Positions 24,627-34,231 of a stretch of DNA of 64,000 nt are shown in pieces. Position numbers and translations under genes: made by a program. The notes under the pieces are model-generated. The model had not been told where the DNA came from. It was given only the letters and a program-made list of their open reading frames with translations, and did no database searches. The stretch comes from Flavobacteriaceae bacterium (GTDB lineage: Bacteria > Bacteroidota > Bacteroidia > Flavobacteriales > Flavobacteriaceae). Each line of letters begins with the position of its first letter. The stretch's first letter is position 1. The DNA is taken from contig JAQWFW010000032.1 in assembly GCA_029238515.1 (NCBI GenBank), forward strand, positions 27,547 to 91,546. The letters are read 5' to 3'.

Positions 24627-27020
24627 ATGTTTAAAGTATTTTCTTCAGGCTTTTGGGAAGCTGTAGCCCGTCTTATTCTTCGTAATCGCATCCTTATTCT
24701 TATATTGATTGGTATTGGAACAGGGCTTATGGTGTCGCAATGGAATAAAATGCGTTTTACTTATACTGAAGCCAACTTGCTCCCTGATCGACACCCAACA
24801 AACCTAGAATACAACACTTTTTTGGATGTTTTTGGCGAAGAGGGCAATATCATTGTCATAGGAGTAAAAGACAGCACACTTCTTACTGTAGAAAAATTAA
24901 ACGCTTGGAATCGTTTCAGCAAATCATTTAGTGACAACGAAAATATTGAAGCCGTCATAACGCTTCAAGATTTAAAAAAATTAATTAAAAACGAGAAAAA
25001 ACAACAGTTTGATTTTGAACCTATCATCAACGATTCTATTCAAACAAATGAAGAGGTAGAACAATTGCAACGTTCATTATCTTTAGATTTTCCGTTTTAT
25101 GACGATGTCCTCTACAATAAAGAATCGAAAGCGATTCGGACCATTGTTTATTTAAAAAAATCAATTGTCAATACTTCTGTAAGAAAGGAGTTTATTATGG
25201 ACGAATTGATTCCTAAAATTGAAGCCTTTGAACGCCACACAAATTTAAATGTAAGAGCATCTGGAATGCCCTATGTCCGTACATTGAATTCTCAAAATAT
25301 CATTGACGAAATAGAGATTTTTATTTTAGCCGCTATACTCATTACCTCGCTTATATTTTATTTATTTTTCCGTTCTTATCGTGCAACATTCATCTCTATG
25401 TTTGTAGTGGTGATTGGCGTAATGTGGACCTTTGGTATTTTGGGGCTTCTCGAATATGAAATTACTGTACTAACAGCACTCATTCCTCCGCTGATTATTG
25501 TCATAGGTGTTCCAAACTGTATTTTCTTAATTAATAAATACCAGCACGAGGTCAACAATCATGGGAATAAAGCAAAATCACTCCAACGTGTAATTACCAA
25601 GGTCGGTAATGCCACCCTAATGACCAATACAACAACAGCATCTGGTTTTGCCACCTTCGTGATTACACAAAGTAAACTCCTCATAGAATTTGGTACTGTG
25701 GCCTCGCTGAGCATCATGGCTATTTTTATTCTTTGTTTGCTCATTATTCCAATTATTTACAGCTTCATGCCTATGCCCAAAGAAAAGCACTTGGAGCACC
25801 TGAATAAACGCTGGATCAATCGATTGGGCGATTGGATAGAGCAAACCGTTAAACACAAAAATATAGCCATTTACTCCATTTCAATCATTCTTTTAGCCAC
25901 GAGTATTATCGGAATTTATCAAATAAAAACTTCTGGCAGTCTTTTGGAAGATATGCCGAAAAGCGCCGAGTTTTTCGGAGATATTGAGTTTTACGAACAA
26001 GAATTCAACGGAGTAATGCCTTTAGAGATTCTCATCGATACCAAGCGCAAAAAAGGGGTTTTGAAAAGATCTACATTAAAACGCATGAATGAACTGGAAG
26101 AGCTTATTGTGGAAATCCCCGAACTTTCAAAACCGCTTTCCATTGTTGGCCTAGTCAAATATGCTAAACAAGCGTTTTATAATGGAAATCCAAAATACTA
26201 TCAATTACCCACAGCACAAGAAAACAGCTTCATTTTGTCTTATGCAAAAAACACAACAAACGATGTGAGTTTGTTGAAAAATTATGTGGATTCGACAGGG
26301 CGATATGCACGTATTACCACATTTATGAAAAATGCTGAAATTGAAAAAATGGAGCGCATTGAAGAACGATTAAAAGAAAAAATTGAAAAAATATTTCCAG
26401 AAGATCGCTACGAGGTAACACTCACTGGAAAAGCGTTTCTGTTTCAAAAAGGAACTCGTTTTCTCATTCGCAATTTAATTTTATCTCTGGCACTTGCTAT
26501 TGTACTAATCTCATTGTTTATGGCTTACATGTTTAGGTCATTCCGAATGATCATCATTTCTTTAATCCCTAATCTTCTACCGCTTTTGGTTACTGCTGGA
26601 ATGATGGGTTATTTAGGAGTTCCTATAAAACCTTCGACAATATTGGTGTTTAGCATTGCCTTTGGAATATCCGTAGATGACACCATTCACTTTTTGGCGA
26701 AATATCGTCAAGAATTACTTGCAAACCACTGGCGCATAAAGAAATCTATTTTTGCTGCACTGCGAGAAACAGGGGTAAGTATGTTCTATACTTCCATTGT
26801 TTTATTCTTTGGTTTTTCAGTATTCATTACTTCTAACTTTGGTGGAACAGTCGCTTTAGGAGCGCTCATCTCAGGGACTTTATTGCTCGCAATGATGGCC
26901 AATTTATTACTTTTGCCTGTATTGCTTCTGTCTTTGGAACGCAGTATTGCAAACAAACAAGTTTTGAAAGAACCACCGCTAAATATCATCCCCGAGATCA
27001 AGGATGCTGAAGAAGAATAA
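24627..27020 (+). CDS. RND/MMPL-family exporter (HAE3-like)
   Basis: 797 residues with twelve expected membrane helices in two six-helix halves, each with a periplasmic domain after its first helix. The second half has the proton-relay motif FGISVDDTIHFLAKY, with aspartates at 684-685. In the first half the equivalent place reads GVPNCIFLINKY (Pro296-Asn297), so the acidic pair is missing on one side. This group (MMPL, hydrophobe/amphiphile efflux-3) exports lipids or hydrophobic compounds; the substrate here is unknown. It has no partner adaptor or TolC gene nearby. Confidence 0.9.
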   Translation: MFKVFSSGFWEAVARLILRNRILILILIGIGTGLMVSQWNKMRFTYTEANLLPDRHPTNLEYNTFLDVFGEEGNIIVIGVKDSTLLTVEKLNAWNRFSKSFSDNENIEAVITLQDLKKLIKNEKKQQFDFEPIINDSIQTNEEVEQLQRSLSLDFPFYDDVLYNKESKAIRTIVYLKKSIVNTSVRKEFIMDELIPKIEAFERHTNLNVRASGMPYVRTLNSQNIIDEIEIFILAAILITSLIFYLFFRSYRATFISMFVVVIGVMWTFGILGLLEYEITVLTALIPPLIIVIGVPNCIFLINKYQHEVNNHGNKAKSLQRVITKVGNATLMTNTTTASGFATFVITQSKLLIEFGTVASLSIMAIFILCLLIIPIIYSFMPMPKEKHLEHLNKRWINRLGDWIEQTVKHKNIAIYSISIILLATSIIGIYQIKTSGSLLEDMPKSAEFFGDIEFYEQEFNGVMPLEILIDTKRKKGVLKRSTLKRMNELEELIVEIPELSKPLSIVGLVKYAKQAFYNGNPKYYQLPTAQENSFILSYAKNTTNDVSLLKNYVDSTGRYARITTFMKNAEIEKMERIEERLKEKIEKIFPEDRYEVTLTGKAFLFQKGTRFLIRNLILSLALAIVLISLFMAYMFRSFRMIIISLIPNLLPLLVTAGMMGYLGVPIKPSTILVFSIAFGISVDDTIHFLAKYRQELLANHWRIKKSIFAALRETGVSMFYTSIVLFFGFSVFITSNFGGTVALGALISGTLLLAMMANLLLLPVLLLSLERSIANKQVLKEPPLNIIPEIKDAEEE

Positions 27021-27049
27021 ATATCCTTCTTCTTTGTTTCTAAAGTTTT

Positions 27050-27057
27050 ATATTTGT
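27050..27057 (+). promoter_or_regulatory. -7 box (TATATTTG) upstream of asnS
   Basis: TATATTTG ends 18 nt before the asnS ATG. The nearest upstream TTTG (27034-27037) is too close for a normal spacer. Confidence 0.45.
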
Positions 27058-27075
27058 AGCTAATTTTAGGGATAC

Positions 27076-28518
27076 ATGATCAAGAGTACAGTAGCAGAAC
27101 TTTTTGCACAAGAGATAAAACATATTGATGTTGAGGTTAAAGGATGGGTAAAATCATTTAGAGCGAATCGCTTTATTGCCCTTAATGACGGATCTACACT
27201 ACACAATATTCAATGTGTTGTCGATTTTGAATCTATGGAAGAAGAACTTCTAAAGCGCATCACCTTAGGAGCTGCGGTGCACATAAAAGGCAATTTGGTC
27301 GAAAGTCAAGGTAAAGGACAAGATGTGGAAATTCAAGTCTCAAGTATCGAAATTTTAGGGGATGCCGACCCCGAGCTTGTGTCCAAAACCATTTTACAAC
27401 CAAAACGTCATTCATTAGAATTTTTGAGAGAACAAGCGCACCTTAGAGTGCGTACCAATACTTTTGGCGCTGTCATGCGTTTGCGCTCATCTCTTTCGTT
27501 TGCTGTTCATGATTATTTTCATAAAAACGGCTTCAATTATATGCATGCGCCCATCATCACAGGAAGCGATGCTGAAGGTGCAGGTGAAATGTTTCGTGTT
27601 ACCACTTTAGATCCAAAAAATCCACCACTTACAGATGATGGCAAAGTAGATTATTCCAAAGATTTCTTTGGAAAAGAAACAAACCTAACCGTTTCTGGAC
27701 AGCTAGAAGCCGAAACCTACGCTATGGCGCTAGGAAAAGTCTACACTTTTGGCCCAACATTTAGAGCCGAAAACTCCAATACCTCCAGACACCTTGCCGA
27801 ATTTTGGATGATAGAACCCGAAGTCGCGTTTATGGATTTGGAAGGCAATATGGATCTTGCAGAAGATTTTTTAAAATACGTCATCAGCTATGTATTAAAA
27901 AATAATGCAAAAGATCTCGCTTTTCTAGAGCAACGCTTAGAACAAGAGGAAAAGTCTAAACCACAAAATGAGCGTAGCAGTATGCGCTTAACAGAAAAAT
28001 TAGAATTTGTTTTAGAGAATAATTTTAAACGGGTAAGTTATTCTGAAGCGATTGATATTTTAAGAAATAGCAAACCCAATAAAAAGAAAAAATTCAAATA
28101 CCCAATCAATGAATGGGGCGCAGATTTACAAAGTGAACACGAACGCTTTTTAGTTGAAAAACATTTTAAGTGTCCCGTTATTTTATTTGACTACCCCGCC
28201 AATATTAAAGCATTCTATATGCGTTTGAACGAAGATGGAAAAACAGTGCGAGCGATGGATATCCTTTTTCCTGGAATTGGAGAAATTGTAGGCGGATCTC
28301 AGCGTGAAGAACGCCTCGAAGTCCTCAAAGAAAAAATGGCAGCACTTGATATCCCAGAAGAAGAACTGTGGTGGTACTTAGACCTCAGAACTTATGGGAC
28401 AGCTGTGCATTCTGGATTTGGACTTGGATTTGAACGATTGGTGATGTTTGCCACAGGGATGAGTAACATTAGAGACGTCATTCCTTACCCTAGAACGCCA
28501 CAAAATGCCGAATTTTAA
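27076..28518 (+). CDS. asnS: Asparaginyl-tRNA synthetase
   Basis: 480 residues. It charges tRNA-Asn with asparagine. The N-terminal OB-fold anticodon-binding domain (VKGWVKSFRANRFIALNDGS) is followed by the class II catalytic core: motif 2 is FRAENSNTSRHLAEFW starting near residue 229, and motif 3 is GFGLGFERLVMFATG near 446. The insertion around residues 280-320 is usual for the bacterial AsnRS of this phylum. Its presence argues that Asn-tRNA is made directly. Confidence 0.97.
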   Translation: MIKSTVAELFAQEIKHIDVEVKGWVKSFRANRFIALNDGSTLHNIQCVVDFESMEEELLKRITLGAAVHIKGNLVESQGKGQDVEIQVSSIEILGDADPELVSKTILQPKRHSLEFLREQAHLRVRTNTFGAVMRLRSSLSFAVHDYFHKNGFNYMHAPIITGSDAEGAGEMFRVTTLDPKNPPLTDDGKVDYSKDFFGKETNLTVSGQLEAETYAMALGKVYTFGPTFRAENSNTSRHLAEFWMIEPEVAFMDLEGNMDLAEDFLKYVISYVLKNNAKDLAFLEQRLEQEEKSKPQNERSSMRLTEKLEFVLENNFKRVSYSEAIDILRNSKPNKKKKFKYPINEWGADLQSEHERFLVEKHFKCPVILFDYPANIKAFYMRLNEDGKTVRAMDILFPGIGEIVGGSQREERLEVLKEKMAALDIPEEELWWYLDLRTYGTAVHSGFGLGFERLVMFATGMSNIRDVIPYPRTPQNAEF

Positions 28519-28607
28519 CTGCAAAAAGCAACAGTCGAGTAATTAATCAAAACTAGAACTCAACAATATCAATAGTTTTTTTAATTTTATACAAACCCAA
28601 ATAAGCA

Positions 28608-30062
28608 ATGCTAAAGCAGTACTTACAATTTAAACTTTCTCAAAAACTGTCTCCACAGCAGATTCAGTTGATGAAACTTATTCAGCTGCCCACACAAGCA
28701 TTTGAACAGCGATTAAAACAAGAACTCGAAGAAAATCCAGCTTTAGAGCATGGTAAAGACAATGAAAATGATGGTTTTGAAGATGCATATTCAGATCATG
28801 ATCTAGGAGACAATGAACAGATTAATGCAGAAGACATCAATGTAGATGATTACCTCAGTGATGACGAAATTCCTGCATACCGACTCCACGCCAATAACTA
28901 TAGTGCAGATGATGATTCGAAAACAATCCCCTATGCTTCAGGCACATCGTTTACACAAATTTTGATTGATCAACTCAACACCTTTCGATTGGAGGATCAA
29001 AACTATGAAATTGCCAAATTTCTTATTGGCAGTATCGACGACAGTGGTTATATCCGAAGGCAACTTTTAGATTTGACAGATGATTTGGCTTTTACACAAA
29101 ATATTTACACCGATATTCAAACGATTGAAAAAGTATTAAAAGTTGTTCAACAGCTGGACCCTCCTGGTGTTGGTGCTAGAGATTTACAAGAATGTCTGCT
29201 TATTCAACTACAAAGAAAAACACAAACTCAACATACAGAATACGCTATCAAAATCATTGAAAATGCTTTTGAGCAATTCTCAAAAAAACACTACCAAAAA
29301 CTTCTCAAAAAATTTAATATTTCAGAGCTTCAGCTTAAAGACGCCATTTTAGAAATAGAGCGATTGAACCCAAAACCTGGAAGTTCTTTTTCCAACAATT
29401 TCCGCTCTACGGAACATGTTGTTCCTGATTTTACGATTAAAATTGTAGATGGCGAATTGGAGCTCACATTGAATGGCCGTAATGCGCCAGAACTACACGT
29501 TTCAAAATCCTACAATGAAATGTTACTTGGCTATAAAGCTTCAAAAGAAAAATCTAAAGCACAAAAAGAAGCTGTTCTGTTCATCAAACAAAAACTTGAT
29601 GCCGCCAAATGGTTTATTGATGCCATACGCCAACGGCAACAAACACTACTACTTACCATGAGCGCCATTATGCATTACCAAAAAGCATACTTTTTGTCTG
29701 GCGATGAAGAACAACTTCGCCCTATGATTTTAAAGGATATTGCCGATGAGGTCGAAATGGATGTCTCGACAATTTCTAGAGTTGCCAACAGTAAATATGT
29801 AGACACCCCCTATGGAACCAAACTGATTAAAGAGTTTTTTAGTGAATCCATGACCAACGATCAGGGGGAAGAAGTGTCAACTCGAGAAATCAAAAGTATT
29901 TTAAAAACTGTTATTGCCGAAGAAGACAAGAAAAAACCTTTGACCGACGAAAAACTTGCGAAAATACTTAAAGAAAAAGGGTATCCCATTGCACGAAGAA
30001 CTGTAGCAAAGTACAGAGAGCAATTGGATTTTCCTGTAGCCCGACTGCGCAAACAGATTTAA
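28608..30062 (+). CDS. rpoN: RNA polymerase sigma-54 factor
   Basis: 484 residues. Sigma-54 directs polymerase to -24/-12 promoters and needs an AAA+ activator. The three regions are visible: the Gln/Leu-rich region I (LSPQQIQLMKLIQLPTQAF), the acidic linker at about 45-105, the core-binding domain with LDPPGVGARDLQECL, and the C-terminal DNA-binding domain with the RpoN box ARRTVAKYRE at 462-471. It follows asnS by 89 nt and is convergent with umuD, with a single base between the stops. Confidence 0.97.
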   Translation: MLKQYLQFKLSQKLSPQQIQLMKLIQLPTQAFEQRLKQELEENPALEHGKDNENDGFEDAYSDHDLGDNEQINAEDINVDDYLSDDEIPAYRLHANNYSADDDSKTIPYASGTSFTQILIDQLNTFRLEDQNYEIAKFLIGSIDDSGYIRRQLLDLTDDLAFTQNIYTDIQTIEKVLKVVQQLDPPGVGARDLQECLLIQLQRKTQTQHTEYAIKIIENAFEQFSKKHYQKLLKKFNISELQLKDAILEIERLNPKPGSSFSNNFRSTEHVVPDFTIKIVDGELELTLNGRNAPELHVSKSYNEMLLGYKASKEKSKAQKEAVLFIKQKLDAAKWFIDAIRQRQQTLLLTMSAIMHYQKAYFLSGDEEQLRPMILKDIADEVEMDVSTISRVANSKYVDTPYGTKLIKEFFSESMTNDQGEEVSTREIKSILKTVIAEEDKKKPLTDEKLAKILKEKGYPIARRTVAKYREQLDFPVARLRKQI

Positions 30063-30063
30063 G

Positions 30064-30507
30064 CTATACTTTTTTAATTACATTGGTGACAATCCCCCAT
30101 ATCACAAAGTCGTTTTCAGATGTAATTTGAATCGGTTTATAGTTTTTATTTTCAGGTTGTAGCCAAACCTCTCCATTGTCAACTTTTAATCTTTTCACCG
30201 TGAATTCACCATCTAAAAAACAAACAGCAATCCTGTTGTGTTCTGGTGTAAGACTTCGGTCTATCACCAACAAATCGTTATCATTTAACCCCGCATCAAT
30301 CATGGATTGACCACTTACTCGCGCAAAAAATGTTGCTTCTTTGTTCTTGATTAATTCCGAATCTAACGATAGTCGTTCTTGCTTAAAATCGTCGGCTGGA
30401 GAGGGAAATCCTGCCGAGATTCCGGTATCAAAATAAATAACCCCTCGATCATTTTCTGGAGGTTTTGGAATAAAAAAAGTTAACGCTTGGCTGGTTTTTT
30501 TTGACAT
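30064..30507 (-). CDS. umuD: UmuD-like LexA/S24 family protein
   Basis: 147 residues from the ATG at 30507; a 23-codon extension to 30576 lies wholly inside umuC and is not family-like. It is a UmuD-type serine-lysine autoprotease: a cleavage-type Ala32-Gly33 (ISAGFPSP), nucleophile Ser68 (GQSMID) and Lys105 (FTVKRLK). There is no N-terminal DNA-binding domain, so it is UmuD rather than LexA. After RecA-stimulated cleavage, UmuD' activates the UmuC polymerase. It lies downstream of umuC and overlaps its end by 28 nt, the reverse of the E. coli umuDC order. Confidence 0.92.
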   Translation of the reverse strand: MSKKTSQALTFFIPKPPENDRGVIYFDTGISAGFPSPADDFKQERLSLDSELIKNKEATFFARVSGQSMIDAGLNDNDLLVIDRSLTPEHNRIAVCFLDGEFTVKRLKVDNGEVWLQPENKNYKPIQITSENDFVIWGIVTNVIKKV

Positions 30508-31760
30508 TGAACTGTAATTATATCTTTTAAATTGGTGGTGTACTGTGGCGATAAATGTTCTTGACGCATTTTCCACGTAAGGGTTAAATCTTGATTGGCT
30601 AATTTGAGTTTTGGGGCATTGTATTTCTTATTCACTCGATCAATGGCATGCATCAAAGGTTTGTGGCGTGCATCTTCATGTGCAAACATTTGTAATTGAT
30701 GATTATGTGTCGGCACAATGCCTGTAAGAATGACTCCTGCTTTTTTGTAATGAATTCCTTTTTTATAGATAGAGCTTATGGCACGAACAGCACTTGAGCT
30801 GAGCACCAGACTAGAATCTGTAGGAAAAGGAATACTGACCATTGTACTGGCACGGTATTGCTCTGTATTTGTTTTAAAACGATCGCTGCGTAAAAACACA
30901 ACAAGCATATGACAGCTGGAATTTTGACGCCGGAGTTTCTCTGCGCAACTGCTGGCAAATGTAGAAATACGTTCCTTTAAATCGCCTAAATCAGTCAGCG
31001 TGGTCTCAAAACTTCTTGTAGTAGCAATGGCGCGTTTGTTTTTGACTTGATCCATCTCTATTTTAGAAATCCCTTCTAAATCTTTTTTTAACTTCCATTC
31101 GGTAATAGAGAATGTTTTGCATACCCAAAGGTCTGGAAGCTGAACAAAATCATAGGCTGTTTTAATTTGTTTTTGTGCCAATCTTTTGTGGAGTGCGTGG
31201 CCAATACCCCAAACGTTATCTATGGAAGTCCATTTGAGTGCTTTGATGCGTTTTTCTTCAGTATCAATAACATAGACCCCTCCTGTTTCTTTAGGAAACT
31301 TTCGAGCAATTTTATTGGCAATTTTACAAAGTGCTTTTGTTGGAGCAATGCCTACACAAGTCGGAATTCCTGTCCACTTCAAAACACGATTACGGATATC
31401 ATGGCCATAGGCCTCAAGCTTATAATGTTCGAACCCCTTGAATTGCAAAAATGCCTCATCAATACTATAAACCTCAACGTCTGGGGTGAATTGTTCTAAA
31501 ATCTTCATGACACGACTGCTCATATCGCCATACAAAGGATAATTAGAAGAAAAAACATGCACTTTATTGGCCTTAAAAAATGATTTGTATTTAAATGCAG
31601 GCGCGCCCATGGGAAGCCCCAAATCCTTTGCTTCATCACTACGCGCAATAACGCAACCGTCATTGTTAGATAAAATAGCAACCGGTTTCCCTTGTAAATT
31701 CGGATTAAAAACCCGTTCACAAGAGGCATAAAAATTGTTACAATCGACTAGTGCAAACAC
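30480..31760 (-). CDS. umuC: Y-family DNA polymerase UmuC
   Basis: 426 residues from a GTG start (MFALVDCNNFYASCERVF). It is a translesion polymerase V catalytic subunit. Metal ligands are Asp6 in VDCNNFY and Asp101-Glu102 in YSIDEAFL; the NNDGCVIARS finger and the little-finger domain follow. The C-terminal part matches the UmuC-specific extension (DUF4113-like) ending in LTLTWKMRQEHLSPQYTTN. It precedes umuD in the same transcript. The upstream gap shows TACCTTTC close to the start as a possible -7 box; I could not identify a damage-response operator. Confidence 0.95.
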   Translation of the reverse strand: MFALVDCNNFYASCERVFNPNLQGKPVAILSNNDGCVIARSDEAKDLGLPMGAPAFKYKSFFKANKVHVFSSNYPLYGDMSSRVMKILEQFTPDVEVYSIDEAFLQFKGFEHYKLEAYGHDIRNRVLKWTGIPTCVGIAPTKALCKIANKIARKFPKETGGVYVIDTEEKRIKALKWTSIDNVWGIGHALHKRLAQKQIKTAYDFVQLPDLWVCKTFSITEWKLKKDLEGISKIEMDQVKNKRAIATTRSFETTLTDLGDLKERISTFASSCAEKLRRQNSSCHMLVVFLRSDRFKTNTEQYRASTMVSIPFPTDSSLVLSSSAVRAISSIYKKGIHYKKAGVILTGIVPTHNHQLQMFAHEDARHKPLMHAIDRVNKKYNAPKLKLANQDLTLTWKMRQEHLSPQYTTNLKDIITVQCQKKPAKR

Positions 31761-31893
31761 GATTGAAAGGTAGTGTATTTCTGCTTTTTTTTAAAATAGA
31801 AATTGTAATTTATTTTAATATAAAATGGTGTTATGAAAGTAAAGTTTTAACATTATTTCCACAATTTTATGATGCGTGGTTTATGGATTTATA

Positions 31894-31901
31894 TACCTTT
31901 G
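31894..31901 (+). promoter_or_regulatory. -7 box (TACCTTTG) upstream of the TonB receptor
   Basis: TACCTTTG lies 35 nt before the ATG at 31937. There is no matching TTG upstream. The gap 31761-31936 is too short for a cobalamin riboswitch and shows none of its elements. Confidence 0.4.
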
Positions 31902-31936
31902 GGGCTTATTTTAAACCTACTTAAAACAAACTTAAA

Positions 31937-33739
31937 ATGAAAATTAGATTTAAACCATTCGTGCTCATTGGGGTTTTTACAGCACAATTTAGTGTTGCAC
32001 AACAAGTCCAATCATTAGACTCAGTTACTATTGAGTCCACAAGAATTGATTTGCCTTTCAAAGAAAATTCACGAACAATTAGCGTCATTAGTTCAGAAGC
32101 TATTGAACAAAGCCCAGCCACAAATTTGGCAGAACTACTACAACAAGAAGCGGGAATAGACATTCGTCGTCAAGGGATCTACGGTATGCAATCGGATTTA
32201 TACATTCGTGGTGGAAGCTTTGACCAAACACTTTTACTTATTGACGGTATCAAGGTGGAGGATCCTCAAACAGGGCATCACACTTTGAATATAGCACTCC
32301 CTCTGGAAGTCATCAAGCGCATTGAAATTATTAAAGGCCCTGCGGCAAGAGTCTTTGGCCAAAATGCATTTACAGGAGCAATCAATATTGTTACAAAGTC
32401 AAATGGAGATTTAAAAAATAATATCGGATTTCAATTGGGTTCTTACAACCAACAACACGCAGCAGCAACAGTGGGAGAACGTTTAGGCAATACAAATCTT
32501 ATGGGGCATGCTTCAGTCAATAGCTCCGATGGATATCGTTACAATACAGATTTTGACAACCACAATTACTTTTTAAAAAGCAGCTTTAATACAAATCCTA
32601 TTGATGTTATCGCTACATTTTCAGAACGTAAGTTTGGTGGAAATCAATTTTATGCCATTGATGCTAAAGAACAATACGAAGAAACACAGAGTAGTTTGGT
32701 TGGTATTTCTACTGTAATGCATCGAGGAGACTTAAAAATTAGCCCTCAACTGTATTGGAAACGCAACCAGGATATGTACCTCTACATTAGGAATAAACCT
32801 TCAGTGTATAGAAACCTTCACATTTCTAATAAAATCGGTGCGCAAATCAATGCGTCTTATTCTTCATCGCTTGGGGTTACTGGTTTTGGTGTTGATGTTG
32901 CTAAAGTAACTATGAGCAGTAATCGATTAGGAGATCGTGACCGATGGATGGGGAATTTCTTTTTGGAACATCGCTTTTCATTTTTAGACGATAAACTTGA
33001 TGTTACTCCTGGTGTAGCGGTCAACTACTTTTCTGAATTTGATTTCAATGCTTTCCCAGGAATAGATCTGGGTTATACCATTAACGATTCTTTCCGATTA
33101 TATGCAAATGCAGGATATACGTATAGAGTCCCTACATACAACGACCTTTACTATGTAGGGAGTAGGGATGTAGGAAATGAAAATTTGGTGCCTGAAAAAG
33201 CCATTTCAGAAGAAATTGGGTTAAAATATTTTGGAGAAACCCTAACAGCTTCTGTTGCTTTTTTCAATAGAGATTCCGATAATTTAATAGACTATACAAA
33301 AGAAAATGAGGCAGATAAGTGGCAGTCCAATAATTTAAAAAGTTTAAATTCTAACGGAATAGAGGTTCAATTGTCTACTCCATTTAAAATAGGACAATAT
33401 ATACAAAACTTTAACCTAGGATATACTTATTTAAATGAAGATTTAAAAGCTGTAAGAGCTAACTATTCGAAGTATATCATCAATTCACTAAATCATCATC
33501 TTACAGCTAATGTAAAGACACAATTTACAAAAAACCTAAGCCAAAGTTTGGTTTACAAATTTGCTGAAAGAGCTACAGGTGAAAGCTATAGTGTTGTAGA
33601 TGTTCAAATAAAATTATTGGTTGGCCAACTAGAGTTGACCCTTACAGGAAACAATGTTTTCAACACCTCGTATATAGAAACAGGTATCGTGCCCATGCCA
33701 AAAGGTAATGTCTTATTTGGACTACGTGCCTTCTTCTAA
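31937..33739 (+). CDS. TonB-dependent receptor (BtuB-like size)
   Basis: 600 residues. A signal peptide (about 1-21, ending FSVAQ) is followed by a TonB box-like segment (DSVTIEST), the plug domain (LAELLQQEAGIDIRRQG, YIRGGSFDQTLLLIDGIKVEDP, RIEIIKGPAARVFGQNAFTGAINIVTK) and a 22-strand barrel ending in Phe-Phe. Length is like BtuB and other small-ligand receptors, without a SusD partner or N-terminal carboxypeptidase-like domain. The ligand (cobalamin, iron chelate or other) is not shown. It is convergent with recX. Confidence 0.93.
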   Translation: MKIRFKPFVLIGVFTAQFSVAQQVQSLDSVTIESTRIDLPFKENSRTISVISSEAIEQSPATNLAELLQQEAGIDIRRQGIYGMQSDLYIRGGSFDQTLLLIDGIKVEDPQTGHHTLNIALPLEVIKRIEIIKGPAARVFGQNAFTGAINIVTKSNGDLKNNIGFQLGSYNQQHAAATVGERLGNTNLMGHASVNSSDGYRYNTDFDNHNYFLKSSFNTNPIDVIATFSERKFGGNQFYAIDAKEQYEETQSSLVGISTVMHRGDLKISPQLYWKRNQDMYLYIRNKPSVYRNLHISNKIGAQINASYSSSLGVTGFGVDVAKVTMSSNRLGDRDRWMGNFFLEHRFSFLDDKLDVTPGVAVNYFSEFDFNAFPGIDLGYTINDSFRLYANAGYTYRVPTYNDLYYVGSRDVGNENLVPEKAISEEIGLKYFGETLTASVAFFNRDSDNLIDYTKENEADKWQSNNLKSLNSNGIEVQLSTPFKIGQYIQNFNLGYTYLNEDLKAVRANYSKYIINSLNHHLTANVKTQFTKNLSQSLVYKFAERATGESYSVVDVQIKLLVGQLELTLTGNNVFNTSYIETGIVPMPKGNVLFGLRAFF

Positions 33740-33757
33740 ACACTTGATGTAATAAAC

Positions 33758-34231
33758 TCAAAAAAGCTGGTTGATTTTTTCATAAACCAAATGGGGTTCC
33801 CATCCTCGGTATAAGAGATAATCGGCCAGTTTTTTCTTTTTTTTGAGTATAGAAACTCCTTTAAGAGAATTCGCTTTTTTATGCGCTAATGCTTCGAATG
33901 TTGTTTTGTATTCCACGTCCGAGATTTGCGCTAAGGCCTTTTTGACAAGGTATTTTGAAATATTTCGTTGTTTGAGTTCAGAAGTTAAACGCCGTCGCCC
34001 CCATTTTTTAATTTTGAATTTCCCACGCACAAAAGCCATCGCAAAACGTTCTTCATTTAAAAAATTTTCTTCAATAAGCGTCATGATGATTTGTTCTTTT
34101 GCTTGAGGGATCATCTGCATGTCTCTAAGCTTTTGAGCGACTTCTTTGTTACAGCGGTCTTGATAGGCACAATACCTTTGGAGTTTTGCCAATGCTTCAT
34201 CTACAGTGTATGTTTTTTTGGGGAGGTACAT
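33758..34231 (-). CDS. recX: Regulatory protein RecX
   Basis: 157 residues from the ATG at 34231. A TTG one codon earlier is possible, but the ATG gives a clean 1-nt overlap (TGATG) with the TonB receptor stop. RecX binds RecA filaments and limits their activity. The protein is built of three-helix repeats: CAYQDRCNKEVAQKLRDM, FLNEERFAMAFVRGKFKIKKWGRRR-type basic second repeat, and YLLYRGWEPHLVYEKI at the end. The KWGRRRL stretch is diagnostic. Confidence 0.93.
   Translation of the reverse strand: MYLPKKTYTVDEALAKLQRYCAYQDRCNKEVAQKLRDMQMIPQAKEQIIMTLIEENFLNEERFAMAFVRGKFKIKKWGRRRLTSELKQRNISKYLVKKALAQISDVEYKTTFEALAHKKANSLKGVSILKKKKKLADYLLYRGWEPHLVYEKINQLF

Noticed and set aside
30064..30576. 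LexA repressor
   Set aside because: There is no N-terminal helix-turn-helix domain; size, cleavage site and neighbour indicate UmuD.
31167..31499. 110-residue open frame on the plus strand inside umuC
   Set aside because: Antisense shadow; the opposite frame encodes conserved UmuC motifs throughout.
31761..31936. Cobalamin riboswitch upstream of the BtuB-sized TonB receptor
   Set aside because: The gap is about 175 nt, AT-rich, and I find neither a B12-box-like segment nor stable long helices.
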